This document shows positions 52,602 to 60,739 of a DNA stretch of 64,000 bases, in pieces. Numbering within the stretch: position 1 is the stretch's first letter; each line of letters starts with the position of its first letter. The notes beneath the pieces are model-generated. The model searched no databases. It was not told where the DNA came from and worked only from the letters and a program-made list of their open reading frames with translations. Source of the stretch: Chromobacterium phragmitis (GTDB lineage Bacteria; Pseudomonadota; Gammaproteobacteria; Burkholderiales; Chromobacteriaceae); contig NZ_CP029495.1 of assembly GCF_003325475.1 (NCBI RefSeq), positions 2,790,001 to 2,854,000 on the forward strand, written 5' to 3'. The translations under genes and the position numbers were made by a program.

Positions 52602-53540
52602 TTAAAGACCGGTGAGATAGAAAGCAAAGGACAGCGCGGCCAGGCCGAAGCCCACCCAGGTGACGCGCGCGGTGAGCAGGAAGCGGCCGCGCGCCATGCT
52701 GTTCTCGATGACGGAGGCGATGAGGAACACCGCCAGCAGCTTGAGCGGCAGCCAGGCCGCTGCGGCCAGCAGCGCGGCCGGCGCCAGGCTGTCGGCCGCG
52801 CCCAGCGGCAGGAACACGCCCAGCATGAACTGCGCCAGCACCACTTTCTTCAGCGCCAGGCCGAGTTTCAACAGCGCCAGCGAGGGGCCGGAGTATTCGG
52901 TCAGCGGGCCTTCCTGCAACTCCTGCTCGGCTTCGGCCAAGTCGAAGGGCAGCTTGCCCATCTCGATGAACACGGCGAAGGCGAAAGCGGCCAGCGCCAG
53001 GCCGATGGCGGCCGGCGACTGCAGATAGCTGCCGGACATGCCGGTGGCGATGGCGCCCAGATTGGTGCTGCCCTCGATCAAGGCCACCACCAGCAGCGAG
53101 AGCATCATCGTCGGCTCCACCAGAATGCCCAGCGTCAGCTCGCGGCCCGCGCCGATGCCGGCGAATGAACTGCCGGAATCCACGCCGGACAGGGCGAAGA
53201 AAAAGCGCGCCAAGCCGAACAGGTAGACGAAGGTGATCAAGTCGGCCAGCGGGCCGGCCGGCGAGTGGCGGGTGAGCGCCGGCAGCGCCATCGCCAGCAT
53301 CAGCATGGCGGACAGCTGCACCGCCGGCGCCAGGCGGAAGGCGAGGCCGGCCCGGCCCGGCGCCACATCCTGGCGGCGGAACAGCTTGAAAATGTCGCGG
53401 TAGTCCTGCAGCACGCCGGGGCCGCGCCGCGAATGCATGCGGGCGCGGATCATCCGCGACACGCCGGTGAACAGCGGCGCCAGCGCCAGCAGCAGCGCGG
53501 CTTGCGCGACGGCCAGAGGGAGGGATGGCAAGGGGTGCAT
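52602..53540 (-). CDS. hyfC: Hydrogenase membrane anchor subunit HyfC (NuoH-like)
   Basis: A 312-residue membrane subunit (E. coli HyfC 315), NuoH/HycD-like, which joins the hydrogenase arm to the membrane arm. MGKLPFDLAEAEQEL is the typical cytoplasmic loop, and RRGPGVLQDYRDIFKLF the N-terminal one. Confidence 0.93.
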   Translation of the reverse strand: MHPLPSLPLAVAQAALLLALAPLFTGVSRMIRARMHSRRGPGVLQDYRDIFKLFRRQDVAPGRAGLAFRLAPAVQLSAMLMLAMALPALTRHSPAGPLADLITFVYLFGLARFFFALSGVDSGSSFAGIGAGRELTLGILVEPTMMLSLLVVALIEGSTNLGAIATGMSGSYLQSPAAIGLALAAFAFAVFIEMGKLPFDLAEAEQELQEGPLTEYSGPSLALLKLGLALKKVVLAQFMLGVFLPLGAADSLAPAALLAAAAWLPLKLLAVFLIASVIENSMARGRFLLTARVTWVGFGLAALSFAFYLTGL

Positions 53541-53550
53541 GGTGGTTCTC

Positions 53551-55572
53551 CTAGCGCGCGGCGATCAAGAGCAGCGCCAATAGCGCGATCACCACGTACA
53601 GGCAGTACAGGCGGAAATCGCCGTGCTGCAGCCAGCGGACGCGGGCCGCCAGCCTGTCCGCCCAGCGGGCGATGGGCAGGGTCAGCGCCCGGTCCCACAG
53701 CGGCTCGGCGCGGCTGGCCCCGGCGATGGTCTTCTCCAGCGCGGCGTCCAGCCTGGCGGCCGGCGACAACTGGCCGCGCAGGCGGTAAAGCGGGGCGAAC
53801 ATATGCGCCACCGGCTGGGTCAGACCTTGCGGGCCGACCGACATCGACGCTTCCTGCGCATAGCCGCAGGCCCAGGCATCGCCCTGCTGGCGGCGGGCCA
53901 GCCGCGCGCCGCGCAGGATGGACAAGGCCAGCAGCACGCACAAGGGCAGCGAGATCAGCAATACCGCCAACAGCGGCATGGACACCATGGTTTGGGCATG
54001 CAGGCCGGGATGGATGGCCAGGCCTTCCGTCACGGAGGCCGGCGCGGCATGCGTCAAGGACGCCGCCACATTGGCCATCAGCGGCGACACCGCGCTCGCG
54101 CCCACGCCTAGCAGCAACAGCGCCAGCGCGGCCAGCAGCATCGCCGCGCGCATGGGCAACGGCACCTCGGTCGCCTCCGCGGCATGGCGGCTGCGCGGCG
54201 CGCCGGAGAAGCACATGCCGTAAGCCTTGACGAAGGCCATGGCCGCCAGCGCGCCGGTCAAGGCCAGCATCACCATGGCCAGCGGCCCGGTCAGCCGCAG
54301 CGCGAAGCCGGCGTCCTGGCTGACGGCGAACAGCGTCTGGTAGGTGAACCACTCGGACACGAAGCCGTTGAACGGCGGCAGCGCGCAGATGGCCAGGCTG
54401 CCGGCCAGGAAGCTCAGCGCCGTCCACGGCATGCGCGAGGCCAGCCCGCCCAGCCGCTCCATGTCCTTGCTGTGGGCGCGGTAAAGGATGGAACCCGCGC
54501 CCATGAACAGCAGGCCCTTGAACAGCGCGTGGTTGAGCAGGTGGTAGCCGGCGGCGACAAAGCCCAGGGCCGCCAGCAGCGGCTGATGCTCGGCCAGGCC
54601 CAGCATGCCCGCGCCCACGCCCAACAGGATGATGCCGACGTTCTCCACGGTGGAGTAGGCCAGCAGCCTTTTCAGGTCCTGCTCGGCCAGCGCGTACAAC
54701 ACGCCCAGCACCGCGGAGGCGCCGCCTATGGCCAGCACCAAGAGGCCCCACCAGGCGGCGCGCGCGCCCAGGATGTCGACGCCCACCTTGATGATGCCGA
54801 ACACGCCTATCTTCACCATCACGCCGGACATGAGGGCCGAGGCGTGCGAGGGCGCGGCCGGGTGGGCGCGCGGCAGCCAGCCGTGCAGCGGCGCCATGCC
54901 TGCCTTGGCGCCGAAGCCGAACAGGGCCAGCAGGAACACCGCGGAGGCGAGCGGGCCGTCCAGCTTCAAGGCGCGGAAGCTGTCGAAGTCCAGGCTGCCG
55001 CTTTGCGCGTACAGGAGGAAAAAGGCGGTCAGGATCAGCACCGAGCCGGCGTGGGCGATCAGGAAGTACAGGAAGCCCGCGTTCACCGCCTCCTCGTCCT
55101 GCTCGAAAATCACCAGGAAGTAAGACGCCAGCGACATCGCCTCGAATAGGATCAGGAAGTAAAACGCGTTGTCCATCGCCACCAGCCCTGTCATCGAGGC
55201 GATGAAGGCATTGGCGAAGAATCCCATCGCGCCGACGCCGCGGCCGCGGTATTCCCGCACATACGACCAGCCATACAGCGAGGCGAGCAGCGTCAGCGCC
55301 GAAATGGCCAGCAGCAGCAGCGCGGCCAGCGGGTCCAGCCGCGCGGCGAAATGGGCGAATGCGAACGGTCCGTCCATCACCAAGCGTTCTACCGTCCCGC
55401 TTTGCAATACCGGCAGCGAGGCGGCCAGTCCGCAGGCCGCGCCGGCGATGCCGAACAGCGACGACGCGGCGATGGCCAGCGTTTCCAGGCGGGCCAGCAG
55501 CAGGCTGAGCAGCGCGCCCGCGCCGTACAGACAGACGGCCAGCAACAGCCATTGCAGGGGCGCGAGGCTCAT
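53551..55572 (-). CDS. hyfB: Hydrogenase membrane subunit HyfB (antiporter-like)
   Basis: A 673-residue NuoL-like subunit (E. coli HyfB 672). Pump-type motifs are LFEAMSLASYFLV, FGAKAGMAPLHGWLPRAHPAAPS and KRLLAYSTVENVG, and a C-terminal extension links to other subunits. The ATG at 55572 (MSLAPLQWL) overlaps the hyfA stop; a 56-codon extension is only open frame. Confidence 0.94.
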   Translation of the reverse strand: MSLAPLQWLLLAVCLYGAGALLSLLLARLETLAIAASSLFGIAGAACGLAASLPVLQSGTVERLVMDGPFAFAHFAARLDPLAALLLLAISALTLLASLYGWSYVREYRGRGVGAMGFFANAFIASMTGLVAMDNAFYFLILFEAMSLASYFLVIFEQDEEAVNAGFLYFLIAHAGSVLILTAFFLLYAQSGSLDFDSFRALKLDGPLASAVFLLALFGFGAKAGMAPLHGWLPRAHPAAPSHASALMSGVMVKIGVFGIIKVGVDILGARAAWWGLLVLAIGGASAVLGVLYALAEQDLKRLLAYSTVENVGIILLGVGAGMLGLAEHQPLLAALGFVAAGYHLLNHALFKGLLFMGAGSILYRAHSKDMERLGGLASRMPWTALSFLAGSLAICALPPFNGFVSEWFTYQTLFAVSQDAGFALRLTGPLAMVMLALTGALAAMAFVKAYGMCFSGAPRSRHAAEATEVPLPMRAAMLLAALALLLLGVGASAVSPLMANVAASLTHAAPASVTEGLAIHPGLHAQTMVSMPLLAVLLISLPLCVLLALSILRGARLARRQQGDAWACGYAQEASMSVGPQGLTQPVAHMFAPLYRLRGQLSPAARLDAALEKTIAGASRAEPLWDRALTLPIARWADRLAARVRWLQHGDFRLYCLYVVIALLALLLIAAR

Positions 55573-56189
55573 GGTCTTTCCTCCGGCATGTCCCACTCCG
55601 CGCCCAGCGCGAACAGCGCCGCCTGGCGGCGGACATCGGCGGCGCGCGCGAGCGCATCGTTGTCTTCCAGCCGCAGCGCCCGCGTCGGGCACACCCGCAT
55701 GCATTCCGGGCCATCGGCCAGGCCCTGGCACAGGTCGCACTTGATGGCGATGGCCTTCACGCCAGGCTCCCAGGCCAAGAGCGGCGACAGCGTGGCGTTG
55801 CTGTCGCGCGGGGCGGCGGCCGGCTCGGTTTCCGCCGGCGGCGCTTGCCAGCTAGGACTGACGGCGGCCACGCCACCGCACGGCGTGCCGGAGAGCTGGA
55901 TGGCGCCGAAAGGGCAGGCGATGGCGCACAGCTTGCAGCCTATGCACAGCGTTTCATTGAGATCGACGGAATGGCCGGACAGCGAGATCGCCGCCACCGG
56001 ACAGACGCGCGCGCAAGGCGCGTCGTCGCAATGGCGGCACAGCACCGGCGCGGTGACGGCGGCCGTGCGGGTGACGGCCAGCCGCGGATGCGCCTGCAGG
56101 CCGGCCGCGCGGTGCAGCGCGGAACAGGCGGCCATGCAGGTATGGCATCCATTGCAAAGCTCGGGCTCTGCAATGACGAAGCGGTTCAT
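55569..56189 (-). CDS. hyfA: Hydrogenase 4Fe-4S ferredoxin subunit HyfA
   Basis: A 206-residue electron carrier (E. coli HyfA 205) with four 4Fe-4S motifs in HycB style: CNGCHTCMAAC, CRHCDDAPCARVCP, CIGCKLCAIACP and CDLCQG....CMRVCP. It likely passes electrons from the formate dehydrogenase to HyfH. It is the first gene of the operon; GGGGGA precedes the ATG. Confidence 0.94.
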   Translation of the reverse strand: MNRFVIAEPELCNGCHTCMAACSALHRAAGLQAHPRLAVTRTAAVTAPVLCRHCDDAPCARVCPVAAISLSGHSVDLNETLCIGCKLCAIACPFGAIQLSGTPCGGVAAVSPSWQAPPAETEPAAAPRDSNATLSPLLAWEPGVKAIAIKCDLCQGLADGPECMRVCPTRALRLEDNDALARAADVRRQAALFALGAEWDMPEERP

Positions 56190-56235
56190 GATTCCCCCAA
56201 GTAAAGCCAGGCGGGGCCCGGGATGGCTTATGGCT

Positions 56236-56251
56236 TGCAGGAGGCGTGCCA
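56236..56251 (-). promoter_or_regulatory. Sigma-54 (-24/-12) promoter of the hyf operon
   Basis: On the minus strand TGGCACGCCTCCTGCA matches the consensus TGGCACG-N4-TTGCW at all but one base, with the GG and GC at exact spacing. Transcription would start near 56225, about 36 bases before hyfA. The activator would be the FhlA/HyfR-like protein. Confidence 0.85.
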
Positions 56252-56348
56252 GATTGGATTCTTGATTGGATCTCTTTGTTTTCAGCGGCTTGCGCGCGCG
56301 CCGGCGTCGGATGTGTCGTGTCGATGCGGTGTCGGCGGGTAAGGGATG

Positions 56349-56364
56349 TCGTCAGAAGTGACGA
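56349..56364. promoter_or_regulatory. Candidate activator site (UAS) for the hyf promoter
   Basis: TCGTCA-GAAG-TGACGA is a perfect palindrome about 130 bases upstream of the predicted hyf start, the typical distance of enhancer sites for sigma-54 activators. It resembles the alternating TCG/CGA pattern of E. coli FhlA sites only loosely. Confidence 0.4.
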
Positions 56365-56551
56365 GGATTTATGGATTGGGACGCGAAGGGGAGCATGCCG
56401 CCCGGGCAACGTTCCGGTCCCATCTGGCTTGCCGTCTGGCGGGAATCGGTTTGCGGGCGGCGCATCTGTCCGATGATGGAACTCGTTCTTCGAACCCATC
56501 TCTACCCTTAATGTGCCAAGGATGCGGCCCACTTTGCAAAGGAAGAGAGCG

Positions 56552-57430
56552 ATGCCACAAGAGTCCTGTCCGGTAGACCATTTGTCCAGCGCAGTCAGCG
56601 TGGCTTGCTGTCAGCTGGCGCCTGTTTTCGGTGATATCTCAGGCAATATGCGCCGCAGCCGCGACATTCTGATGCGGGCGGCGGATATGGGCGCTCAATT
56701 GGCGGTCTTGCCGGAACTGGCGAATACCGGCTATGCATTTTCCAATCGAGATGAGGCAAGGGGCCTTGCTCAATCCGACGCGGGGGAGTGCGTGAGCGAA
56801 TGGCGAGAGTTGGCCGCGCAACTGGATTTGATCGTGGTCGCCGGCTTTTGCGAGGGAGATGGGGACGGGTTGTACAATAGCGCGGTGCTGCTGACGCCAG
56901 ATGGCCGCCAAGCGCGCTATCGCAAAGCCCACCTGTGGGATGGCGAGAAGAGGATTTTCGATTTAGGTTGCCAGCCTCCGCCGGTGGTGGAAACGGCAAT
57001 AGGCCGCCTTGGGGTGATGATTTGTTACGACCTGGAAATCCCCGAGTGGGTACGCCTGCCCGCGCTGGAAGGCGCCGATCTGCTCTGTGTTCCGGTCAAT
57101 TGGCCCGTCCTGCCGCAACATCGCGAAGCGCTTCCAATAGAGGTGATCAAGGCGCAAGCCAATGCCGCGTTCAACCGCTTGCCGGTGGCGGTATGCGACC
57201 GCGCTGGCCACGAGCGGGGAATAGACTGGGCGGGCTGCTCGCTGATCACCGATGCGGACGGCTGCAAGTTGGCGCTGGCGAGCCGCCAAGAACAGGCCGG
57301 GGCTGATGAGATCGTTTTCGCTCAGATCGATCTGCGCGCCAGTCGCGACAAACATATCAGCCGGCATAATCATGTGCTGTCGGATCGTAGGCCAGACTTA
57401 TACGGCAAACTTCATGGCACTGCGATTTAG
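56552..57430 (+). CDS. Carbon-nitrogen hydrolase (nitrilase superfamily)
   Basis: A 292-residue amidase of the nitrilase superfamily. The Glu-Lys-Cys triad is complete: Glu55 (LPELANTGY), Lys125 (YRKAHLWD) and Cys158 (MICYDLEIPE). There is no signal peptide. The I-E-V-I-K-A-Q-A stretch and the CYDLEIPEW context are typical of the aliphatic amidase-like branches, but the substrate (amide, carbamoyl or nitrile) is not predictable. The ATG at 56552 places the enzyme fold right; a start at 56513 adds 13 residues. It is divergent from hyf and has no visible link to hydrogen metabolism. Confidence 0.88.
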   Translation: MPQESCPVDHLSSAVSVACCQLAPVFGDISGNMRRSRDILMRAADMGAQLAVLPELANTGYAFSNRDEARGLAQSDAGECVSEWRELAAQLDLIVVAGFCEGDGDGLYNSAVLLTPDGRQARYRKAHLWDGEKRIFDLGCQPPPVVETAIGRLGVMICYDLEIPEWVRLPALEGADLLCVPVNWPVLPQHREALPIEVIKAQANAAFNRLPVAVCDRAGHERGIDWAGCSLITDADGCKLALASRQEQAGADEIVFAQIDLRASRDKHISRHNHVLSDRRPDLYGKLHGTAI

Positions 57431-57535
57431 ACCCGCTAGCCCGCCCTGCTCCAGCGTTGCGCCTCCTTGTCGCACGCCTTGTACGGCCTGCGTCGGCGCG
57501 CCTTGGCTCAGGTTCTTGGCGAGGGTTTTGTTAGC
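57428..57535 (-). repeat. Dispersed intergenic repeat, copy 2
   Basis: The reverse complement of this block matches 10227-10337: the cores CCTGAGCCAAGGCGCGCCGA and GTGCGACAAGGAGGCGC and the TAGCGG(G/C)TCT tail are shared. As in copy 1, the tail overlaps the 3' end of a gene (here the nitrilase stop at 57430) and is oriented towards it. Confidence 0.8.
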
Positions 57536-57655
57536 TGCCTTAGTCGGTTATTGGCAATAGTACCGCTGCGATAGAAGGAATGAGAGGGCTGGCAGGCGTA
57601 AACTATGCGTTTTGCTTGTTGCGCCGCCTGCCGCGGCCGTTTCCGAATCGCCGAC

Positions 57656-58228
57656 ATGAAAAACGCTTTCGCTTTCCTCGCCTGTTCCTTTCTCGTTTCT
57701 GGCTGCGCCGATCTGCAGCAGCACGCCACCAAGATCGCCGATGAGACCCTCCGCGCGATGAACGCGCAGTCCAGTCCGTCCGCTCAAACCTCCACGTCTT
57801 CGGGCCGCGCCGAGACGCCGGCCGCATCGGTTTCCCTGGGCATGGATTTGAGGCCGATATTGACTTGCCAGTCCAAGGGCTACGATCTGGATGCCTTGCG
57901 CCGCAATCTGAAGCGGAGCCCGGCGGTGAGCCGGAGTTTCGTCACTCGCGATGAGGAGTCGATTTACGTTCTGCGCCCGGGCGTAAGCATCAATGGGCTG
58001 CCGGTTTCTTATATCGCGGTGTGGGGAATCATGAATTCCGGCACCGGGAGTTCGGTCGTGGCGATGACGGATCGCTCGGTTGCCGCGGTCGGGAAGGCGA
58101 TGAAGATGAAAAACCAGAAGCCGCGCTCCGGGTATTTCACCTTTGTCAAAAACATGAAGCTGGACTTCGCCGGGGGCAAGCGGCTGACGCAGTTCGGCTG
58201 CGTCCTCGCCTCGCTGGATGAGGAGTGA
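57656..58228 (+). CDS. Lipoprotein of unknown function
   Basis: A 190-residue protein with a lipoprotein signal (AFLACSFLVSGCADLQQ; lipobox LVSGC). A Ser/Thr/Pro-rich linker (SSPSAQTSTSSGRAET) precedes a folded domain of about 125 residues with CQSKGYDLDALRRNLKR and GVSINGLPVSYIAVWG. No family is recognised. The Asp after the lipid Cys is +3, not +2, so outer-membrane sorting is likely. The ATG at 57656 was chosen for the signal. It stands alone and converges on hypE. Confidence 0.72.
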   Translation: MKNAFAFLACSFLVSGCADLQQHATKIADETLRAMNAQSSPSAQTSTSSGRAETPAASVSLGMDLRPILTCQSKGYDLDALRRNLKRSPAVSRSFVTRDEESIYVLRPGVSINGLPVSYIAVWGIMNSGTGSSVVAMTDRSVAAVGKAMKMKNQKPRSGYFTFVKNMKLDFAGGKRLTQFGCVLASLDEE

Positions 58229-58309
58229 GGCCAAGCCGACCGGGGGGAAAGGTTTAGCCCGGCTGGCATAGGAGAGGACGATCGCCCCGGACGGCGGGCA
58301 TCGCCTCGA

Positions 58310-59341
58310 TCAGCAAATCCTCGGCAGTTGCTCGCCGTTGATCCAGTCCACCATCCGTCGTCCCCCGAAGGCGGTTTCCATCTGCGCGAACCGGTTTGAG
58401 TCGGCGACAGCTTCGCCGATGATCGCCGCGTCGCGTCCTCGCGGGTGGGCGCGCATCGCGGCCAGCAGCGCGTCGGCGTCCTCCGGCGCGCACACGGCCA
58501 CCAGCTTGCCCTCGTTGGCCACGTAGAGCGGGTCCAGGCCCAGCAGTTCGCAGGCGGCGGCCACTTCTTGCCGTATCGGCAGCGCGGATTCGCGGATCCG
58601 CATGCCGCAGCCGGCTTGCTGGGCGAATTCGTTCAGCACCGCCGCCAGGCCGCCGCGCGTCGGGTCGCGCAGGCAGCGGACATCCGGCGCGGCGCGCAGC
58701 ATGTCCGCCACCAGCGTGTGCAGGGCGGCGCTGTCGGACTGCAAGGCGGTTTCAAAGCCCAGGTTTTCGCGCAAGGACATGATGGCCACGCCGTGGTCGC
58801 CCAGGTGGCCTGACAGCAGGATTTTGTCGCCGGGCCGGATGCGGCGCGGCGAGATGGCTATGCCGGCCGGCGCATGGCCGACGCCGGTGGTGGAAATGAA
58901 CACGCCGTCGCCCTTGCCTTGCTGCACCACCTTGGTGTCGCCGGTGACGATGGCGACGTTCGCCTCGCGCGCGGCGGCGGCCATGGACTGGACGATCCGG
59001 CGCAGATCGGCCAGCGGGAAGCCTTCCTCCAGAATGAAGCCGGCGGTCAGATACAGCGGCGCGCCGCCGCACATCGCCACATCGTTGACGGTGCCGTGCA
59101 CCGCCAGGCTGCCGATGTCTCCGCCGGGGAAGAACAGCGGCGAGACGACATGGCTGTCGGTGGCCAAGATCAGCCGGCTGTCGGCCGGCGGCATGGGCAG
59201 GGCGGCGCCGTCGTGCTGCGCGCCCAGATAGCCGTTGTCGAACTCGGCGACGAACAGCTGCTCGATCAGCTTGGCCATCGCCCTGCCGCCGCTGCCGTGG
59301 CTGAGGTCCACCCGGCCGTGGGCAAAGTCTATGCGGTTCAT
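58310..59341 (-). CDS. hypE: Hydrogenase maturation protein HypE
   Basis: A 343-residue ATP-dependent dehydratase of the PurM/SelD fold that turns the carbamoyl group on its C-terminal Cys into the cyanide ligand of the active-site iron. It ends in PRIC as required. LSHGSGGRAMAKLI is the N-terminal loop, and GDTKVV the ATP-site motif. The ATG at 59341 overlaps the hypD stop. It is the last gene of the hyp cluster. Confidence 0.96.
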   Translation of the reverse strand: MNRIDFAHGRVDLSHGSGGRAMAKLIEQLFVAEFDNGYLGAQHDGAALPMPPADSRLILATDSHVVSPLFFPGGDIGSLAVHGTVNDVAMCGGAPLYLTAGFILEEGFPLADLRRIVQSMAAAAREANVAIVTGDTKVVQQGKGDGVFISTTGVGHAPAGIAISPRRIRPGDKILLSGHLGDHGVAIMSLRENLGFETALQSDSAALHTLVADMLRAAPDVRCLRDPTRGGLAAVLNEFAQQAGCGMRIRESALPIRQEVAAACELLGLDPLYVANEGKLVAVCAPEDADALLAAMRAHPRGRDAAIIGEAVADSNRFAQMETAFGGRRMVDWINGEQLPRIC

Positions 59342-60477
59342 GCCGCGTCTCCGTTGTGATCGGCCGCGCGGAAGCGGCCATAGGTGAAATGGGCGGCGCA
59401 AGCGCCTTCGGACGACACCATACAGGCGCCCAGCGGCCGCTCCGGCGTGCAGGCGGTTCCAAAGGCGCGGCAGTCGGCCGGCTGTTTTTGGCCGCGCAGG
59501 ATGGCGGCGCACTCGCAGGCCTTGTGGTCCGGCACTTGGCGGTAGGGCAGGGCAAAGCGCTGTTCGGCGTCCAGGTCCGCGTATTCCTCGCGGATGCGCA
59601 AGGCGCTCAGCGGCACTGTGCCCAGGCCGCGCCAGTCGTATTCGTCGCGCAGCTCGAATACTTGTTCGCATATCGCCTGCGCCTTGCGGTTTCCCTCGCG
59701 GCTGACCACGCGGCTGAACTGGTTTTCCACTTCGGCGCGGCCTGCGTTGAGCTGGCGCGCCAGCATGAGGATGGACTGCATCACGTCCAGCGGTTCGAAG
59801 CCGGAAATCACCACCGGCCGGCGATAGCGGGCGGCGAAGCTCTCGTACGCGCCGTAGCCTATCACCGTGCTGACGTGGGCCGGGCCGATGAAGCCGTCCA
59901 GCGCCACCGCGTCCGGGTCGCCTTGCGACTCTATGATGTGAACCATGGCGGCAGGGGTGAGCACGTGGTTGCAGAACACGCTGAAATTGGCCAGGCCCAG
60001 TTGCTGCGCGCGCAGGATGACGGCGGCGGTGGGCGGGGTGGTGGTTTCGAAGCCGATCGCGAAAAAGACGACTTGCCGCTCCGGATTCGCCTGGGCGATG
60101 GCCAGCGCGTCGCCGCAGCTGTAGACCATGCGCACGTCGGCGCCGGCGGCGCGGGCCTTGAGCAGGGAAACGCCCCCGCTGGCCGGCACGCGCAGGGTGT
60201 CGGCATAGGTGCACAGGATCAGGCCCGGCTCGCGCGCCAGCGCGATGGCGCTGTCGATGCGGCCGGCGGGCAGCACGCACACCGGGCAGCCGGGGCCGTG
60301 GATCAGACGGATGTTGGCGGGCAAGAGATCCGGCAGGCCGTAGCGGGCGATGGCGTGGGTGTGGCCGCCGCAGAATTCCATCAGCCGGTATGGCCGCGCC
60401 GGATCGGCCTCGGCATGGATGGCGGCGGCCAGCCGCCGCGCCAGTTCGCCGTCGCGGAACGCTTCAATGTATTTCAT
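59338..60477 (-). CDS. hypD: Hydrogenase maturation protein HypD
   Basis: A 379-residue 4Fe-4S protein that forms, with HypC, the scaffold on which Fe(CN)2CO is assembled. Signatures are MEFCGGHTHAI, HGPGCPVCVLP, FFAIGFETTTP and the C-terminal Cys-rich part (CECAAILRG...CRAFGTACTPERPLGACM...). It is coupled to hypE and lies nine bases after hypC. Confidence 0.96.
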   Translation of the reverse strand: MKYIEAFRDGELARRLAAAIHAEADPARPYRLMEFCGGHTHAIARYGLPDLLPANIRLIHGPGCPVCVLPAGRIDSAIALAREPGLILCTYADTLRVPASGGVSLLKARAAGADVRMVYSCGDALAIAQANPERQVVFFAIGFETTTPPTAAVILRAQQLGLANFSVFCNHVLTPAAMVHIIESQGDPDAVALDGFIGPAHVSTVIGYGAYESFAARYRRPVVISGFEPLDVMQSILMLARQLNAGRAEVENQFSRVVSREGNRKAQAICEQVFELRDEYDWRGLGTVPLSALRIREEYADLDAEQRFALPYRQVPDHKACECAAILRGQKQPADCRAFGTACTPERPLGACMVSSEGACAAHFTYGRFRAADHNGDAA

Positions 60478-60486
60478 CTGGTTTTC

Positions 60487-60729
60487 CTAGCGGTAGGCCG
60501 CGGGGTTGTCCGGCATGGCGCCCATTTCGGCCAGCAGCGCCAGCGTGCGCTCGGCCTCGGCCGGGTCCAGCCTGCCGATGGCGAAGCCGACGTGGACGAT
60601 CAGGTAGTCGCCTACCCGCGCGGCGTCCACCAGCGCGGTGGAAATGATCTTGTGCACGCCGCCCAGCTCCACCCTGGCTTGGTCGGGCTCCAGGACTTCG
60701 GTGACGCGGGCGGGAATGGCCAGGCACAT
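60487..60729 (-). CDS. hypC: Hydrogenase maturation chaperone HypC
   Basis: An 80-residue chaperone that carries the iron centre to the large subunit. The essential Cys2 (MCLAIPARV) is present, and GDYLIVHVGFAI is the second family motif. The ATG at 60729 was chosen because Cys2 must be N-terminal. It follows hypF by ten bases. Confidence 0.95.
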   Translation of the reverse strand: MCLAIPARVTEVLEPDQARVELGGVHKIISTALVDAARVGDYLIVHVGFAIGRLDPAEAERTLALLAEMGAMPDNPAAYR

Positions 60730-60739
60730 AGCGGGCTCC

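Larger units (their letters stand above)
56190..56551. other. Divergent control region between hyfA and the nitrilase gene
   Basis: A 362-base stretch without a gene. It holds the sigma-54 promoter and a palindromic candidate activator site described separately. No promoter for the nitrilase gene was recognised. Confidence 0.6.

Noticed and set aside
55573..55740. A 56-residue N-terminal extension of HyfB
   Set aside because: It overlaps the coding region of hyfA. The start at 55572 gives almost exactly the E. coli length.
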